Part shown: positions 52,357 to 60,959 of the stretch, one piece after another
Layout: every line of letters begins with the position of its first letter
Position numbering within the stretch: the first letter of the stretch is position 1
Assembly (NCBI GenBank): GCA_944388405.1
Contig: CALXIQ010000016.1
Location: forward strand, 1-64,000
Length of the DNA stretch: 64,000 nt
DNA from: an uncultured Ruminococcus sp.
Lineage (GTDB): Bacteria; Bacillota; Clostridia; Oscillospirales; Ruminococcaceae
Direction: 5' to 3'
Position numbers and translations under genes: made by a program
Notes under the pieces: model-generated
Told to the model about the DNA's origin: nothing
What the model saw: only the letters and a program-made list of their open reading frames with translations
Databases searched by the model: none

Positions 52357-53052
52357 CTATTCGTAATCGTAAATAAGCCCTAGCTGCCGCAATGACGACA
52401 CTCCGTCCTCTCCCACCACAAAATGGTCAAGCAGCGTTATCCCCATAGCAGAAAGATGTCTTATGAGCAGCCTTGTGGAAACCACGTCCTCCTCCGACGG
52501 CTTTGAGGAAGCCTCGGGGTGATTATGAGCGATAAACAGGTTGTCGTATCCGCTGTTGAGTATTATTCTGGATATATTCCTCAAATCCATTGAGACCTCT
52601 TTCAGCGCACCTGAATTGACTTCTGAAAACTTCTTTATCCTGAACGAAGGGTCGATAAAAAACAGCATTACCCGTTCCACACGATCGCCTGAGAACTTTG
52701 CCTTTACAAAAGCTTTTACCGCAGTAATATCCCTTGCGTCAACGGCATACGTTGCCTTTTGGGATTTCAGGTACGCCGTCAGCTCTCCGAAAAATTTAAG
52801 ACTTATCGCAGGATTTTCTCCTACCAGGCCGCTTTCAACCAGCTCCTCCTTTGAAGCGGAAAGCACGCCGTCGATACTGCCGAACCTTGACAGAAGCCTG
52901 TGAGCAAGAGCGTTTGTATCTCCTCTGGGATAGCAATAAAACAAAAGCATTTCCAGCACCTCATGCTCCGCAAAGCCCTTAAAGCTCATGGTTTCACAAA
53001 ACCTTTTTCTCATGCGTTCTCTGTGTCCGCTGTGAATGCCGTTTTCCGCCAT
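52357..53052 (-). CDS. radC: RadC family (JAB/MPN) protein
   Basis: 231 residues. N-terminal helix-hairpin-helix-like region ('HSGHRERMRKRF', 'SRFGSIDGVLSASKEELVES') and a JAB domain with the metal motif 'IAHNHPEASSKPSEEDVVST' near residue 172. Named for DNA repair, but the molecular role is not settled. It follows tex by 18 bases on the same strand. Confidence 0.93.
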   Translation of the reverse strand: MAENGIHSGHRERMRKRFCETMSFKGFAEHEVLEMLLFYCYPRGDTNALAHRLLSRFGSIDGVLSASKEELVESGLVGENPAISLKFFGELTAYLKSQKATYAVDARDITAVKAFVKAKFSGDRVERVMLFFIDPSFRIKKFSEVNSGALKEVSMDLRNISRIILNSGYDNLFIAHNHPEASSKPSEEDVVSTRLLIRHLSAMGITLLDHFVVGEDGVSSLRQLGLIYDYE

Positions 53053-53070
53053 TTCTCTGACCAGCCCTTT

Positions 53071-55257
53071 CTAAGGTTTATATACTTCGTCTGAATCATT
53101 GGGGGTATTCTGGGATACCCCTTTCATTGTCAGCGATATGCGCTTTTTCTTTACGTCAACATCCAGCACCCGTACCTTTACTACTTGTCCTACTTTAACC
53201 ACGTCAAGAGGATGCTTTACATATCTGTCAGACAGCTGAGATATATGAACAAGTCCGTCCTCGTGAACTCCTATATCCACAAACACGCCGAAATCTATTA
53301 CGTTTCTTACTGTGCCCATAAGCTCTGTTCCCGGCTTCAGGTCTTTAAGCTCCATTATATCTCCGCTTCTCATAAGGGGAGGAGGAAGCTCGTCTCTGGG
53401 GTCTCTGCCCGGCTTCATAAGCTCCGAGATTATGTCTTTTAAAGTTGGCTCTCCCACTCCGATTTGCGTGGCAAGGCTTTGTATGCCAAGCTTTTCCGCC
53501 TTTTTGCCCAGCTCTGACATATCCCCGCCTCTGCTCAGTGAAAATCCGCACGCCTCAAGCAGCTTCTGAGCCGCCTTGTAGGATTCGGGGTGCACCGCCG
53601 TATTGTCAAGAGGGTTTTTGCCCTCTCTCACCCGCAGAAATCCTGCGCATTGCTCAAAGGCTTTTGCACCCAACTTAGGCACCTTCATAAGCTGTTTTCT
53701 GTCGGTAAACTCACCGTTTTCCTCACGGTAAGCCACAATATTTTTCGCAACTCCGTCGTTTATTCCCGCCACATATGAAAGCAGCGAAAATGATGCGGTG
53801 TTTAAATCCACCCCCACGCTGTTTACGCAATCCTCCACCACGCCGGAAAGCGCTTCGTCCATCCGTTTGGGGGGCATATCGTGCTGATACTGACCGACGC
53901 CCACCGCCTTGGGGTCTATCTTCACAAGCTCCGCCAGAGGGTCTTGCAAGCGTCTTGCAATTGAAACTGCGCTTCTCAAAGAAACATCATATTCCGGAAA
54001 CTCCTCCGCCGCAAGCTTTGACGCCGAATAAACTGACGCTCCCGCTTCAGACACTACCATATATCCCACCTTTTGCGGAATCTCCTTAATAAGCTCAGCC
54101 ACAAACGCCTCCGACTCACGGCTTGCTGTGCCGTTTCCTATGGCGATTGCGGTGACATTATACTTTTCAATAAGGGAGGTCAGCTTTTTCTTGGCTTCCG
54201 CCGTCCTGTTCTGAGGAGGAGTGGGATAAACCACCGTTGTGTCCAGAACCTTTCCCGTTTTATCCACCACCGCTATTTTGCAGCCGGTGCGGTAGGCAGG
54301 GTCAAGCCCCAGAGTGCACGCTCCCTTTACCGGGGGCTGCATAAGCAGCTGACGCAGATTGGAGGAAAATACTTTTATCGCTCCCTCCTGCGCCTTTTCG
54401 GAAAGAGACGTTCTTATCTCCCTTTCGATGGACGGATAGATAAGCCGCTTGTAGCCGTCGATGCAGGCTTGCTCCACGTATTTTCCGCACTCTGAATTAT
54501 TTTTCACATACCGTGAAACGCAGGCTCTCTCCCCTGCCCCTTCCGGCACTTCAACCGAAACCTTTAATGCGCCCTCTTTTTCCCCTCGGTCGATGGCAAG
54601 TATTCTGTGACCTGCTATCTTTTTAACCGGCTGGGAAAAGTCGTAGTAATTCTCATATACCGTCTGGGCGTTTTCATCAGATGCTTTTGAAACCACTCTT
54701 CCTATCTCGCTAAACAGCTCTCTCAGGTATTTTCTCAAAGCGGCGTTGTCGGAAGCGTCCTCGGCTATAATATCCATTGCCCCCTGCAATGCCTCCTGAG
54801 GGGAGGAAACTCCCTTTTCGTCGTCAATGTATTTTTCAGCCTCTTTTTCCGGGTGGGAATTCAAATTCTGTTCCAGAATAAACTCCGCAAGAGGTTCAAG
54901 CCCCTTTTCCCTTGCAATGCTTGCCCTTGTTCTGCGCTTTGGTTTGAAAGGACGGTAAATATCCTCCAGTTCTACAAGCTGGGACGCCTTTTGTATCTCC
55001 GCCATAATTTCATCGGTCATCTTGTCCTGCTGGGTGATGGAAGAAATTATCTCCTCTTTACGCTTTTCAAGATTACGCAGATAGCAGAGCCTTTCATAAA
55101 TCTCCCGGAGAATCTGGTCGTCAAGAGAGCCTGTCATTTCCTTGCGATAACGGGCGATAAATGGGATAGTCTTATCGTCGTCAATAAGGCTGACGGTATT
55201 GTCTATCTGCTCTTTTCTAAGCTTAAATTCCCGGGCGAGAATACTGTTTATATCCAT
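53071..55257 (-). CDS. tex: Tex-family RNA-binding protein
   Basis: 728 residues, a complete Tex: N-terminal helical domain ('IPFIARYRKEMTGSLDDQIL', 'EDIYRPFKPKRRTRA'), YqgF/RNase-H-like domain ('LGLDPAYRTGCKIAVVDKTG'), helix-hairpin-helix ('LNTASFSLLSYVAGINDGVA'), and a C-terminal S1 domain ('GTVRNVIDFGVFVDIGVHED'). A transcription-associated accessory protein in many bacteria. It lies between radC and prfC, all on the minus strand. Confidence 0.96.
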   Translation of the reverse strand: MDINSILAREFKLRKEQIDNTVSLIDDDKTIPFIARYRKEMTGSLDDQILREIYERLCYLRNLEKRKEEIISSITQQDKMTDEIMAEIQKASQLVELEDIYRPFKPKRRTRASIAREKGLEPLAEFILEQNLNSHPEKEAEKYIDDEKGVSSPQEALQGAMDIIAEDASDNAALRKYLRELFSEIGRVVSKASDENAQTVYENYYDFSQPVKKIAGHRILAIDRGEKEGALKVSVEVPEGAGERACVSRYVKNNSECGKYVEQACIDGYKRLIYPSIEREIRTSLSEKAQEGAIKVFSSNLRQLLMQPPVKGACTLGLDPAYRTGCKIAVVDKTGKVLDTTVVYPTPPQNRTAEAKKKLTSLIEKYNVTAIAIGNGTASRESEAFVAELIKEIPQKVGYMVVSEAGASVYSASKLAAEEFPEYDVSLRSAVSIARRLQDPLAELVKIDPKAVGVGQYQHDMPPKRMDEALSGVVEDCVNSVGVDLNTASFSLLSYVAGINDGVAKNIVAYREENGEFTDRKQLMKVPKLGAKAFEQCAGFLRVREGKNPLDNTAVHPESYKAAQKLLEACGFSLSRGGDMSELGKKAEKLGIQSLATQIGVGEPTLKDIISELMKPGRDPRDELPPPLMRSGDIMELKDLKPGTELMGTVRNVIDFGVFVDIGVHEDGLVHISQLSDRYVKHPLDVVKVGQVVKVRVLDVDVKKKRISLTMKGVSQNTPNDSDEVYKP

Positions 55258-55315
55258 AAAAATTCAATATGCCCCGGCGGGACACATCCTCCTTCCTGTA
55301 AAAAAGCGGTGGGTG

Positions 55316-56911
55316 TTACTGCAAATCTCCCCGATTAAATTCCGAAAGCTCCAGCCCTTCGTTTCTCTCCAGCGCCCAGCGGATATTCCACTCGCTGGAA
55401 AACAGCAGCAGATAGTTGCCCTTGAAATCCTGAACCAGCTTGGTATCGCTGGAAAGCTTCAAGGTCTTGGGGTCGATGTCCTTGTTGTCTATCCAGCGGA
55501 TATAGGAATAGGGCAGCCCCTCTTTTATAATCTCAACGTTGTATTCGTTTTTCATTCTATACTCAAAAACGTCAAACTGCAGCACGCCCACTACTCCTAC
55601 AATAACCTCTTCCATACCGGTGTTAGGTTCCTGGAAAATCTGAATTGCGCCCTCCTGGGCAATCTGAGTGGTGCCCTTTACAAACTGCTTGCGCTTCATT
55701 GTGTCCTTTTGACGCACTCTCTGGAAGTGCTCGGGGGCGAAGGTGGGAATGCCCTCAAACTCAAACTTCTTTCCGGGAGCGCAGACGGTATCGCCTATAG
55801 AGAATATTCCTGGGTCGAAAACTCCGATTATATCTCCGGCGTAGGCTTCGTCTATTATCTCACGCTCCTGAGCCATAATCTGCTGGGGCTGAGAAAGACG
55901 CATTTTCTTATTGCCCTGAACGTGCAAAACTTCCATTTCCTTATCGAACTTTCCCGAGCAGATTCTCATAAAGGTGATTCTGTCACGGTGAGCCTTGTTC
56001 ATGTTGGCCTGAATTTTAAAGACGAACGCCGAAAAGCTGTCGTCAAAGGGGTCAATAAGACCTGCGGAGGAATTTCTCGGCAGGGGCGGCGGAGTCATCT
56101 GCAGGAAGTTTTCCAGAAAAGGCTCCACTCCGAAATTAGTCAGGGCAGAGCCAAAGAATACAGGAGAAAGCTTGCCGTTATGCACCGCTTCAAGGTCAAA
56201 TTCCTCGCTTGCGCCGTCCAGCAGCTCGATGTCCTCCAGCAGCTGCGCTCTGTTGTCGCTGCCAATCAGCTCTCCAAGGCTTTCGTCGTAAAGGTCGGCT
56301 TCCACCGCTTTTACACGGTTTTGTCCGCCCGTTGCTTCAAACGATATGATATGTTTTTTATCTCGGTCATAAACGCCCCTAAAATCCTTGCCTGAGCTTA
56401 TGGGCCAGTTCACGGGATAGGTAGGGATCCCCAGCTCGTTTTCAATCTCCTCTATCAGGTCGAAAGGATTTCTTGACTCTCTGTCCATTTTATTTATAAA
56501 AGTAAATATAGGTATGTTTCTCATTGCGCATACCTTAAAAAGCTTTCTGGTCTGATTCTCAACGCCCTTTGAAGCGTCGATTACCATTACCGCCGAGTCC
56601 GCCGCCATAAGGGTGCGGTAGGTATCCTCAGAAAAGTCCTGGTGTCCCGGGGTGTCAAGAATGTTTATACAGAAGCCCTCGTACTGAAACTGCATTACCG
56701 ACGAGGTTACGGAAATTCCCCTTTGCTTTTCAATCTCCATCCAGTCAGAAACGGCGTGACGGGCAGATTTTTTACCCTTTACCGCTCCCGCCTGAGCGAT
56801 CGCTCCGCCGTAAAGCAAGAACTTCTCGGTAAGAGTGGTTTTTCCTGCGTCGGGGTGAGAAATAATCGCAAAGGTTCTTCTTCGTTTGATTTCCTGTTCC
56901 AAGCTGCTCAA
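55316..56911 (-). CDS. prfC: Peptide chain release factor 3
   Basis: GTPase that recycles RF1/RF2. G1 'SHPDAGKTTLTEK', G3 'DTPGHQDFSEDT', G4 'FINKMDRE' and the RF3-specific 'HPDAGKTTLTEKFLLYGGAI' context. 531 residues with the TTG start at 56911, which has GGAGG 8 bases ahead and gives the family N-terminus 'SSLEQEIKRRRTFAIISH'; ATG codons at 56935 and 56926 would put the ribosome binding site inside the gene. Ends 58 bases before tex. Confidence 0.96.
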   Translation of the reverse strand: MSSLEQEIKRRRTFAIISHPDAGKTTLTEKFLLYGGAIAQAGAVKGKKSARHAVSDWMEIEKQRGISVTSSVMQFQYEGFCINILDTPGHQDFSEDTYRTLMAADSAVMVIDASKGVENQTRKLFKVCAMRNIPIFTFINKMDRESRNPFDLIEEIENELGIPTYPVNWPISSGKDFRGVYDRDKKHIISFEATGGQNRVKAVEADLYDESLGELIGSDNRAQLLEDIELLDGASEEFDLEAVHNGKLSPVFFGSALTNFGVEPFLENFLQMTPPPLPRNSSAGLIDPFDDSFSAFVFKIQANMNKAHRDRITFMRICSGKFDKEMEVLHVQGNKKMRLSQPQQIMAQEREIIDEAYAGDIIGVFDPGIFSIGDTVCAPGKKFEFEGIPTFAPEHFQRVRQKDTMKRKQFVKGTTQIAQEGAIQIFQEPNTGMEEVIVGVVGVLQFDVFEYRMKNEYNVEIIKEGLPYSYIRWIDNKDIDPKTLKLSSDTKLVQDFKGNYLLLFSSEWNIRWALERNEGLELSEFNRGDLQ

Positions 56912-57034
56912 ATTGTTTTCCTCCATTACTGCCAAAGCCGCCGCTCAAGCCGTATTTAACCGGGCTACGACATCAGGCGCTGAATATCTATCCGTATTAT
57001 TATACAGCATATACGCCTAAAATGCAAGCAAATC

Positions 57035-57508
57035 TTAAAAAACAGCCGATACAGGCTTGCAATCGCCTGAAATCAGCTGTTCTGCCGCTTCAAAAATATA
57101 CAGATAACCGCTCTGTTTGTCGTAGTATGCAGACAGATTTTCACTGTCGCAGCGTTTTGCGGCAAAATTCTTCATCCTTTCGGAACAAGCGGAAATTTTA
57201 TACCGGCTTCTTAAAAGATAAATATCCGTCTGCAAAAGGAGCATGTTTTCTCCGTCGAGGTGATACACAGCGGCATTTTTAAAACCACAGGCATATCCGC
57301 CCCGCCCGAACAATATGTATTCCCTCTCCCCGGTGGTTACATTCACAAGCTTTCTTGCAACCCGCATTTCGTTTGCATAAGCTGCAAAGCTGTTGTGCGC
57401 CCCGACTTTATATGAGCAGCCTGCAAACGCCGCTATTATAATCAGCACACCTGCTACGACGGATATTTTTACAATGCGTTTTACCTTCTCGGCACAGCCT
57501 GAATACAT
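57035..57508 (-). CDS. Membrane-anchored protein of unknown function
   Basis: 157 residues from the ATG at 57508, chosen because GGGAGG lies 9 bases upstream. One N-terminal helix at about residues 13-35 ('ISVVAGVLIIIAAFAGCSY'), ending in Gly-Cys, which could also be a degenerate lipobox; the rest is a small extracytoplasmic domain with no family recognised. It is divergent from an XRE gene, and both promoters share operator-like inverted repeats, so it is probably that regulator's target. Confidence 0.7.
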   Translation of the reverse strand: MYSGCAEKVKRIVKISVVAGVLIIIAAFAGCSYKVGAHNSFAAYANEMRVARKLVNVTTGEREYILFGRGGYACGFKNAAVYHLDGENMLLLQTDIYLLRSRYKISACSERMKNFAAKRCDSENLSAYYDKQSGYLYIFEAAEQLISGDCKPVSAVF

Positions 57509-57530
57509 ATTTTTTGCCTCCCGCAGCATT

Positions 57531-57617
57531 ATAATTATACATCATATATGCAGTACAAATATAATTTTAACACTTGATATGCTGTTTGTCAATACTACAG
57601 ATATGATGTATAATTAT
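57531..57617. promoter_or_regulatory. Divergent promoters flanked by a 17-bp inverted repeat
   Basis: ATAATTATACATCATAT (57531-57547) and its exact complement (57601-57617). Between them: plus-strand promoter TTGTCA (57586-57591), 17 bp, TATAAT (57609-57614) for the XRE gene; minus-strand promoter TTGACA (57592-57587), 17 bp, TAAAAT (57569-57564) for the 57508 gene. The two -35 boxes overlap. The right arm covers the XRE -10, and each arm contains the palindrome ATAATTAT. Confidence 0.75.
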
Positions 57618-57652
57618 CTTGTACCTACGCTGCGGATTTGGAGAGGTTTATT

Positions 57653-58006
57653 GTGCAAAGTAATTTATATTTGTATCCCAATCTGGTCAAAGTGAGAAAA
57701 AGCAAGATGACCCAGTCGGAGCTGGCAAGACAGATAGGGATTTCTCAGCAGGAAATAAGCAGATATGAAAACGGCGAAGTCAAAGCGCCGATAAATTATA
57801 TTATAGACCTTGCCAATTGCTGCAATGTCAGCGTTGACTACATTCTCGGCAGGGAAACCACCGCAAATGAAGCTGACCCGGATAACATTCTGTCTATGTA
57901 CAATCTTCTTGACAAGACCAACAAGCTGAGGGTTGTTGAAAGAATACAAACTCTTCTGGAGCTTCAGGAAAATACATGTAAAAAGTACAAAAAGGACGGA
58001 CCTTAA
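57653..58006 (+). CDS. XRE-family transcriptional regulator
   Basis: 117 residues. Helix-turn-helix at about residues 10-62 ('NLVKVRKSKMTQSELARQIG', 'ISQQEISRYENGEVKAP', 'LANCCNVSVDYILGRETT'), then a helical tail with 'NKLRVVERIQTLLEL'. The GTG start has GGAGAGG ahead. Divergent from the membrane-protein gene; the flanking inverted repeats suggest that it represses both promoters. Its stop codon lies in the loop of a terminator. Confidence 0.9.
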   Translation: MQSNLYLYPNLVKVRKSKMTQSELARQIGISQQEISRYENGEVKAPINYIIDLANCCNVSVDYILGRETTANEADPDNILSMYNLLDKTNKLRVVERIQTLLELQENTCKKYKKDGP

Positions 58007-58025
58007 CGGTGTCGTCCTATTTTTG
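57993..58025 (+). terminator. Terminator overlapping the XRE stop codon
   Basis: AGGACG (57993-57998) pairs with CGTCCT (58013-58018), then ATTTTTG. The TAA stop lies within the loop. Confidence 0.7.
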
Positions 58026-58139
58026 TGCCCTTCCATCACCCTCTTAATAAAAATAAGCAAAAAAATATATTTTATGCCCCTTGCAATCCGTCCTTTGCGG
58101 TGTAAAATAAAATTATAATAAACTCCGGAGGACAAGCTT

Positions 58140-58865
58140 TTGAGCTATCATGATATTTTCACCTTGATAATTTACATCATTATTATCTTATTCGCCGCGG
58201 CGGAGGGAGCATTCCTTAACCTGTGCATAGAAAGGCTTCCAAAAGAACAGCCGCTTTTTTGCAAAAATCGAAACGGCAACCGCAAAGAGAATTTTTCAAT
58301 ACGACATATTGCGGTTATAATTCTAAACGTCCTGTGCCATATTTTTGTGGCTTGGCAGGTGAACGTCATGACCAACCCCGCCAGGTTTATATTTACCGCT
58401 TTGCTGTTTTCCGCTCTGATAATAGTGTTTTTCACCGACCTGAAGTACCGGCTTATTTCAAACTATGTAGTGATTTTTATAGCTTTGCTTTCAATACCCA
58501 ACTACATATTCTGCCACGGTGCTATGGGCACAACGCTTAAATCCCATATCATCGGGCTGTTTGCGGTAAGCCTGCCCCTTTTGCTCATAGAGCGGTTATC
58601 AAAGGGGAAAGCCATGGGCAGGGGGGATGTTTATCTCATGGCGGCAGGGGGCTTGTTCCTTGGTGTGCAGAACATTTTAGTCGCTTTTATCATCGGGCTG
58701 ATAGGAGGTCTGATTGCCGGGATTATTGTAAGATGCAAAACCAAGTCCTCGGTTTTTCCGTTAGGGCCTTGGCTGTCTGTGGGCATAGCGGTATCGTCCC
58801 TTTACGGCTGCAGGCTTGCCGAATGGTACTTGACAATTACAGGGCTTGAACGATTCTTTGCATAG
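58140..58865 (+). CDS. Type IV prepilin peptidase (A24 family)
   Basis: 241 residues, about seven helices. Cleaves and methylates the leader of type IV pilin-like proteins. The two catalytic Asp lie in 'FFTDLKYRLISN' near residue 99 and 'GRGDVYLMAAGG' near residue 160 (the GxGD motif). The N-terminal cytoplasmic loop lacks the CxxC pairs of larger PilD proteins. TTG start with GGAGG 8 bases ahead. No pilin or competence-operon genes lie near, so it stands alone here. Confidence 0.9.
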   Translation: MSYHDIFTLIIYIIIILFAAAEGAFLNLCIERLPKEQPLFCKNRNGNRKENFSIRHIAVIILNVLCHIFVAWQVNVMTNPARFIFTALLFSALIIVFFTDLKYRLISNYVVIFIALLSIPNYIFCHGAMGTTLKSHIIGLFAVSLPLLLIERLSKGKAMGRGDVYLMAAGGLFLGVQNILVAFIIGLIGGLIAGIIVRCKTKSSVFPLGPWLSVGIAVSSLYGCRLAEWYLTITGLERFFA

Positions 58866-58882
58866 TAAGCTTGCTCCTGCCC

Positions 58883-58928
58883 TTGACAAACTAACAGTAT
58901 TAGTTTATACTGTAGCTAATACTATTAG
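58883..58928 (+). promoter_or_regulatory. TetR-MATE promoter with two palindromic operators
   Basis: TTGACA (58883-58888), 17 bp, TATACT (58906-58911). The spacer is entirely the palindrome AACTAA-CAGTA-TTAGTT (58889-58905); a second palindrome CTAATA-C-TATTAG (58916-58928) follows the -10 box. Centres are 25 bp apart. Confidence 0.85.
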
Positions 58929-58943
58929 TCAAGAGGCGATTAA

Positions 58944-59522
58944 ATGGCAAAACAGGGTTTAAATAAAGAGCTTGTTGTTCAGGCGGCAGGCAAATTGATT
59001 GAACAACAGGGAATTTCCCGGTTTTCTATGGGTAAACTTGCCCGACAGTTACATATTAAGACCGCATCTCTTTACAATCATGTAGAAAGTCTTGAGAAGC
59101 TGCTGGAGTATGTGGGTGAGGAGGCTGTCAGTCAGCTTGTTCATATGGAAAACAAGGCTATTGAGGGGAAGCAAGGCGACGAAGCGCTATATGCCTTGGC
59201 GGAAGCTTATCGCTTCTTTGTGAGAGATCATTGCGAGCTTTACAGAGTGATTATGTCTTTCCCCAAGCTTGATAATCCCACTCTGGAGCAGGAAGCAGGA
59301 GAAATAATCTCCCCTGTTTTAAGGGTGCTGTCCCATTACGGGCTGACAGAAACCCTGCAATTTCACTGGCAGCGTGTGCTCAGAGCCGTAATGAGCGGCT
59401 TTGCATTTCATGAGCAGTCGGATGGTTTTTCCCACTTCCCGGTGGAGCGGGACGAGAGTTTTCGCATTGCCATACAGTGCGTGGCAGATGGGCTGCGTAA
59501 AGCGGGAGGTGACAGGCAGTGA
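58944..59522 (+). CDS. TetR-family repressor
   Basis: 192 residues. Helix-turn-helix at about residues 10-55 ('AAGKLIEQQGISRFSMGKLA', 'LHIKTASLYNHVESLEKLL') and a helical ligand pocket of TetR_C type (WHG-like subfamily). Its stop overlaps the start of the MATE gene by 4 bases, and its own promoter carries two palindromes, so it very probably represses both genes until an exported compound binds. Confidence 0.93.
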   Translation: MAKQGLNKELVVQAAGKLIEQQGISRFSMGKLARQLHIKTASLYNHVESLEKLLEYVGEEAVSQLVHMENKAIEGKQGDEALYALAEAYRFFVRDHCELYRVIMSFPKLDNPTLEQEAGEIISPVLRVLSHYGLTETLQFHWQRVLRAVMSGFAFHEQSDGFSHFPVERDESFRIAIQCVADGLRKAGGDRQ

Positions 59523-60871
59523 AAACCAAAGAAGAAATTTTGTTTGAAGATGAGCCTGTGGGTCGTGCGGTGCTTTCTCTGGTTGTTCCCACAGTAATAA
59601 GCCAGTTAATCACTGTAGTCTACAACATGGCGGACACTTTTTTCATAGGTCAGATTGGCGACCCCAATCAGGTGGCTGCCGTTTCGCTATGCATGCCTAT
59701 GTTTATATTGCTAACGGGACTGGCTAACCTGTTTGGCATCGGCGGTTCAAGCCTTATGGCTCGCAGTCTGGGTACTAACAACCATGTGAAAGCAAAACAG
59801 ACGGCGGCTTTCAGCATCTGGACTGCCATTGTGGTATCTTTGATTTACGGGATTGTAATTTTCCTGGCACGCCCCGTGATTCTCCCTCTTGTAGGAGCAG
59901 ATTCCGAAACCTATGACTTCTGCTGCCGGTATATTTTCTGGACTATTACAATCGGGGCGGTTCCCACCGTGTTGAATCAAGAGCTTGCTCATCTGGTACG
60001 GGCAGAGGGACATTCGGCTCAAGCCAGCTTCGGCGTGGCTCTGGGCGGTGTTCTGAACATTATTTTAGACCCGATTTTCATTTTCCCGCTGGGGCTGGAA
60101 ATAGCAGGCGCCGCTATTGCTACCATGCTCTCCAATGTGATTGCCACATTGTATTTTGTTGTTCTTATCCTTCGCAGGCGGAATACAACGGACATTTCCT
60201 TTCACCCAAAAAACTACACCTGGAGAAAAAGAATCCCCGGCGAGGTGCTGCTGGTGGGTATCCCCAGCTGTCTGATGAATCTGATGGGAGTTTTTTCAAA
60301 CGTCACCATCAACAAGCTGATGGCAGGCTACTCCAACGCCGCTGTGGCAGGAGTAGGCATTGCAAAGAAAGTGGATATGCTGTCGTTTGCAATCGCCACC
60401 GGAATGTCCCAGGGAGTATTGCCGCTGATAGGTTACAACTATTCGGCTCACAATTACAAGCGTCTGAAAGCGGCGCTGAGGGTGGACTTTTTATTGAGCT
60501 TTACCGTCGCCTTAATTGGAACGATATTCCTGTTTACCTGTGCAGGACCCATTGTCCGTGCATTTATTGACGATGCAGAAACGGTGCGCTATGGTCAGCT
60601 GTTTCAGCGAATCATCTGCATTACAGGTCCCTGTATATCGGTAACAATGCTTGCAATAACTACTTTTCAATCTGTGGGCAAAAAGATTCAACCGGCCATA
60701 TTGTCGCTGATGCGAAAAGGCGGGCTGGATATTCCCTTTATGTTTCTGCTCAACAGTCTTGCCGGGGTGAACGGCATTGTATGGGCTACACCTATCGCCG
60801 ATTTGTGCGCAATGATAGTGGCAGTTATTCTGTTTATCCCCTTCTGGAGGCGGTTGTCGTCGCAGATGTAG
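59519..60871 (+). CDS. MATE-family multidrug exporter
   Basis: 450 residues, twelve helices, MepA/NorM branch. 'VVPTVISQLITVVYNMADTF' and 'GIGGSSLMARSLG' at the start of the first half are conserved in MepA-like pumps, as is 'GIAKKVDMLSFAIATGMSQG' in the second. GTG start with GGGAGG 9 bases ahead. It is paired with TetR, which is typical of inducible efflux. It is a different MATE lineage from the one at 25861-27201. Confidence 0.94.
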   Translation: MKTKEEILFEDEPVGRAVLSLVVPTVISQLITVVYNMADTFFIGQIGDPNQVAAVSLCMPMFILLTGLANLFGIGGSSLMARSLGTNNHVKAKQTAAFSIWTAIVVSLIYGIVIFLARPVILPLVGADSETYDFCCRYIFWTITIGAVPTVLNQELAHLVRAEGHSAQASFGVALGGVLNIILDPIFIFPLGLEIAGAAIATMLSNVIATLYFVVLILRRRNTTDISFHPKNYTWRKRIPGEVLLVGIPSCLMNLMGVFSNVTINKLMAGYSNAAVAGVGIAKKVDMLSFAIATGMSQGVLPLIGYNYSAHNYKRLKAALRVDFLLSFTVALIGTIFLFTCAGPIVRAFIDDAETVRYGQLFQRIICITGPCISVTMLAITTFQSVGKKIQPAILSLMRKGGLDIPFMFLLNSLAGVNGIVWATPIADLCAMIVAVILFIPFWRRLSSQM

Positions 60872-60882
60872 AAAAGCAATCA

Positions 60883-60930
60883 AAAAAGCTGTTTATTATT
60901 CGTTTGATTGAATAATAAACAGCTTTTTAC
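60883..60930 (+). terminator. TetR-MATE terminator
   Basis: A perfect inverted repeat (AAGCTGTTTATTATTC and its complement around GTTTGATT), then TTTTAC. Confidence 0.9.
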
Positions 60931-60959
60931 ATACAATCGAACTGTGCCGCAGCTAAGCC

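Noticed and set aside
55199-56395. 398-codon open frame on the plus strand
   Set aside because: Shadow of prfC, which has all GTPase motifs.
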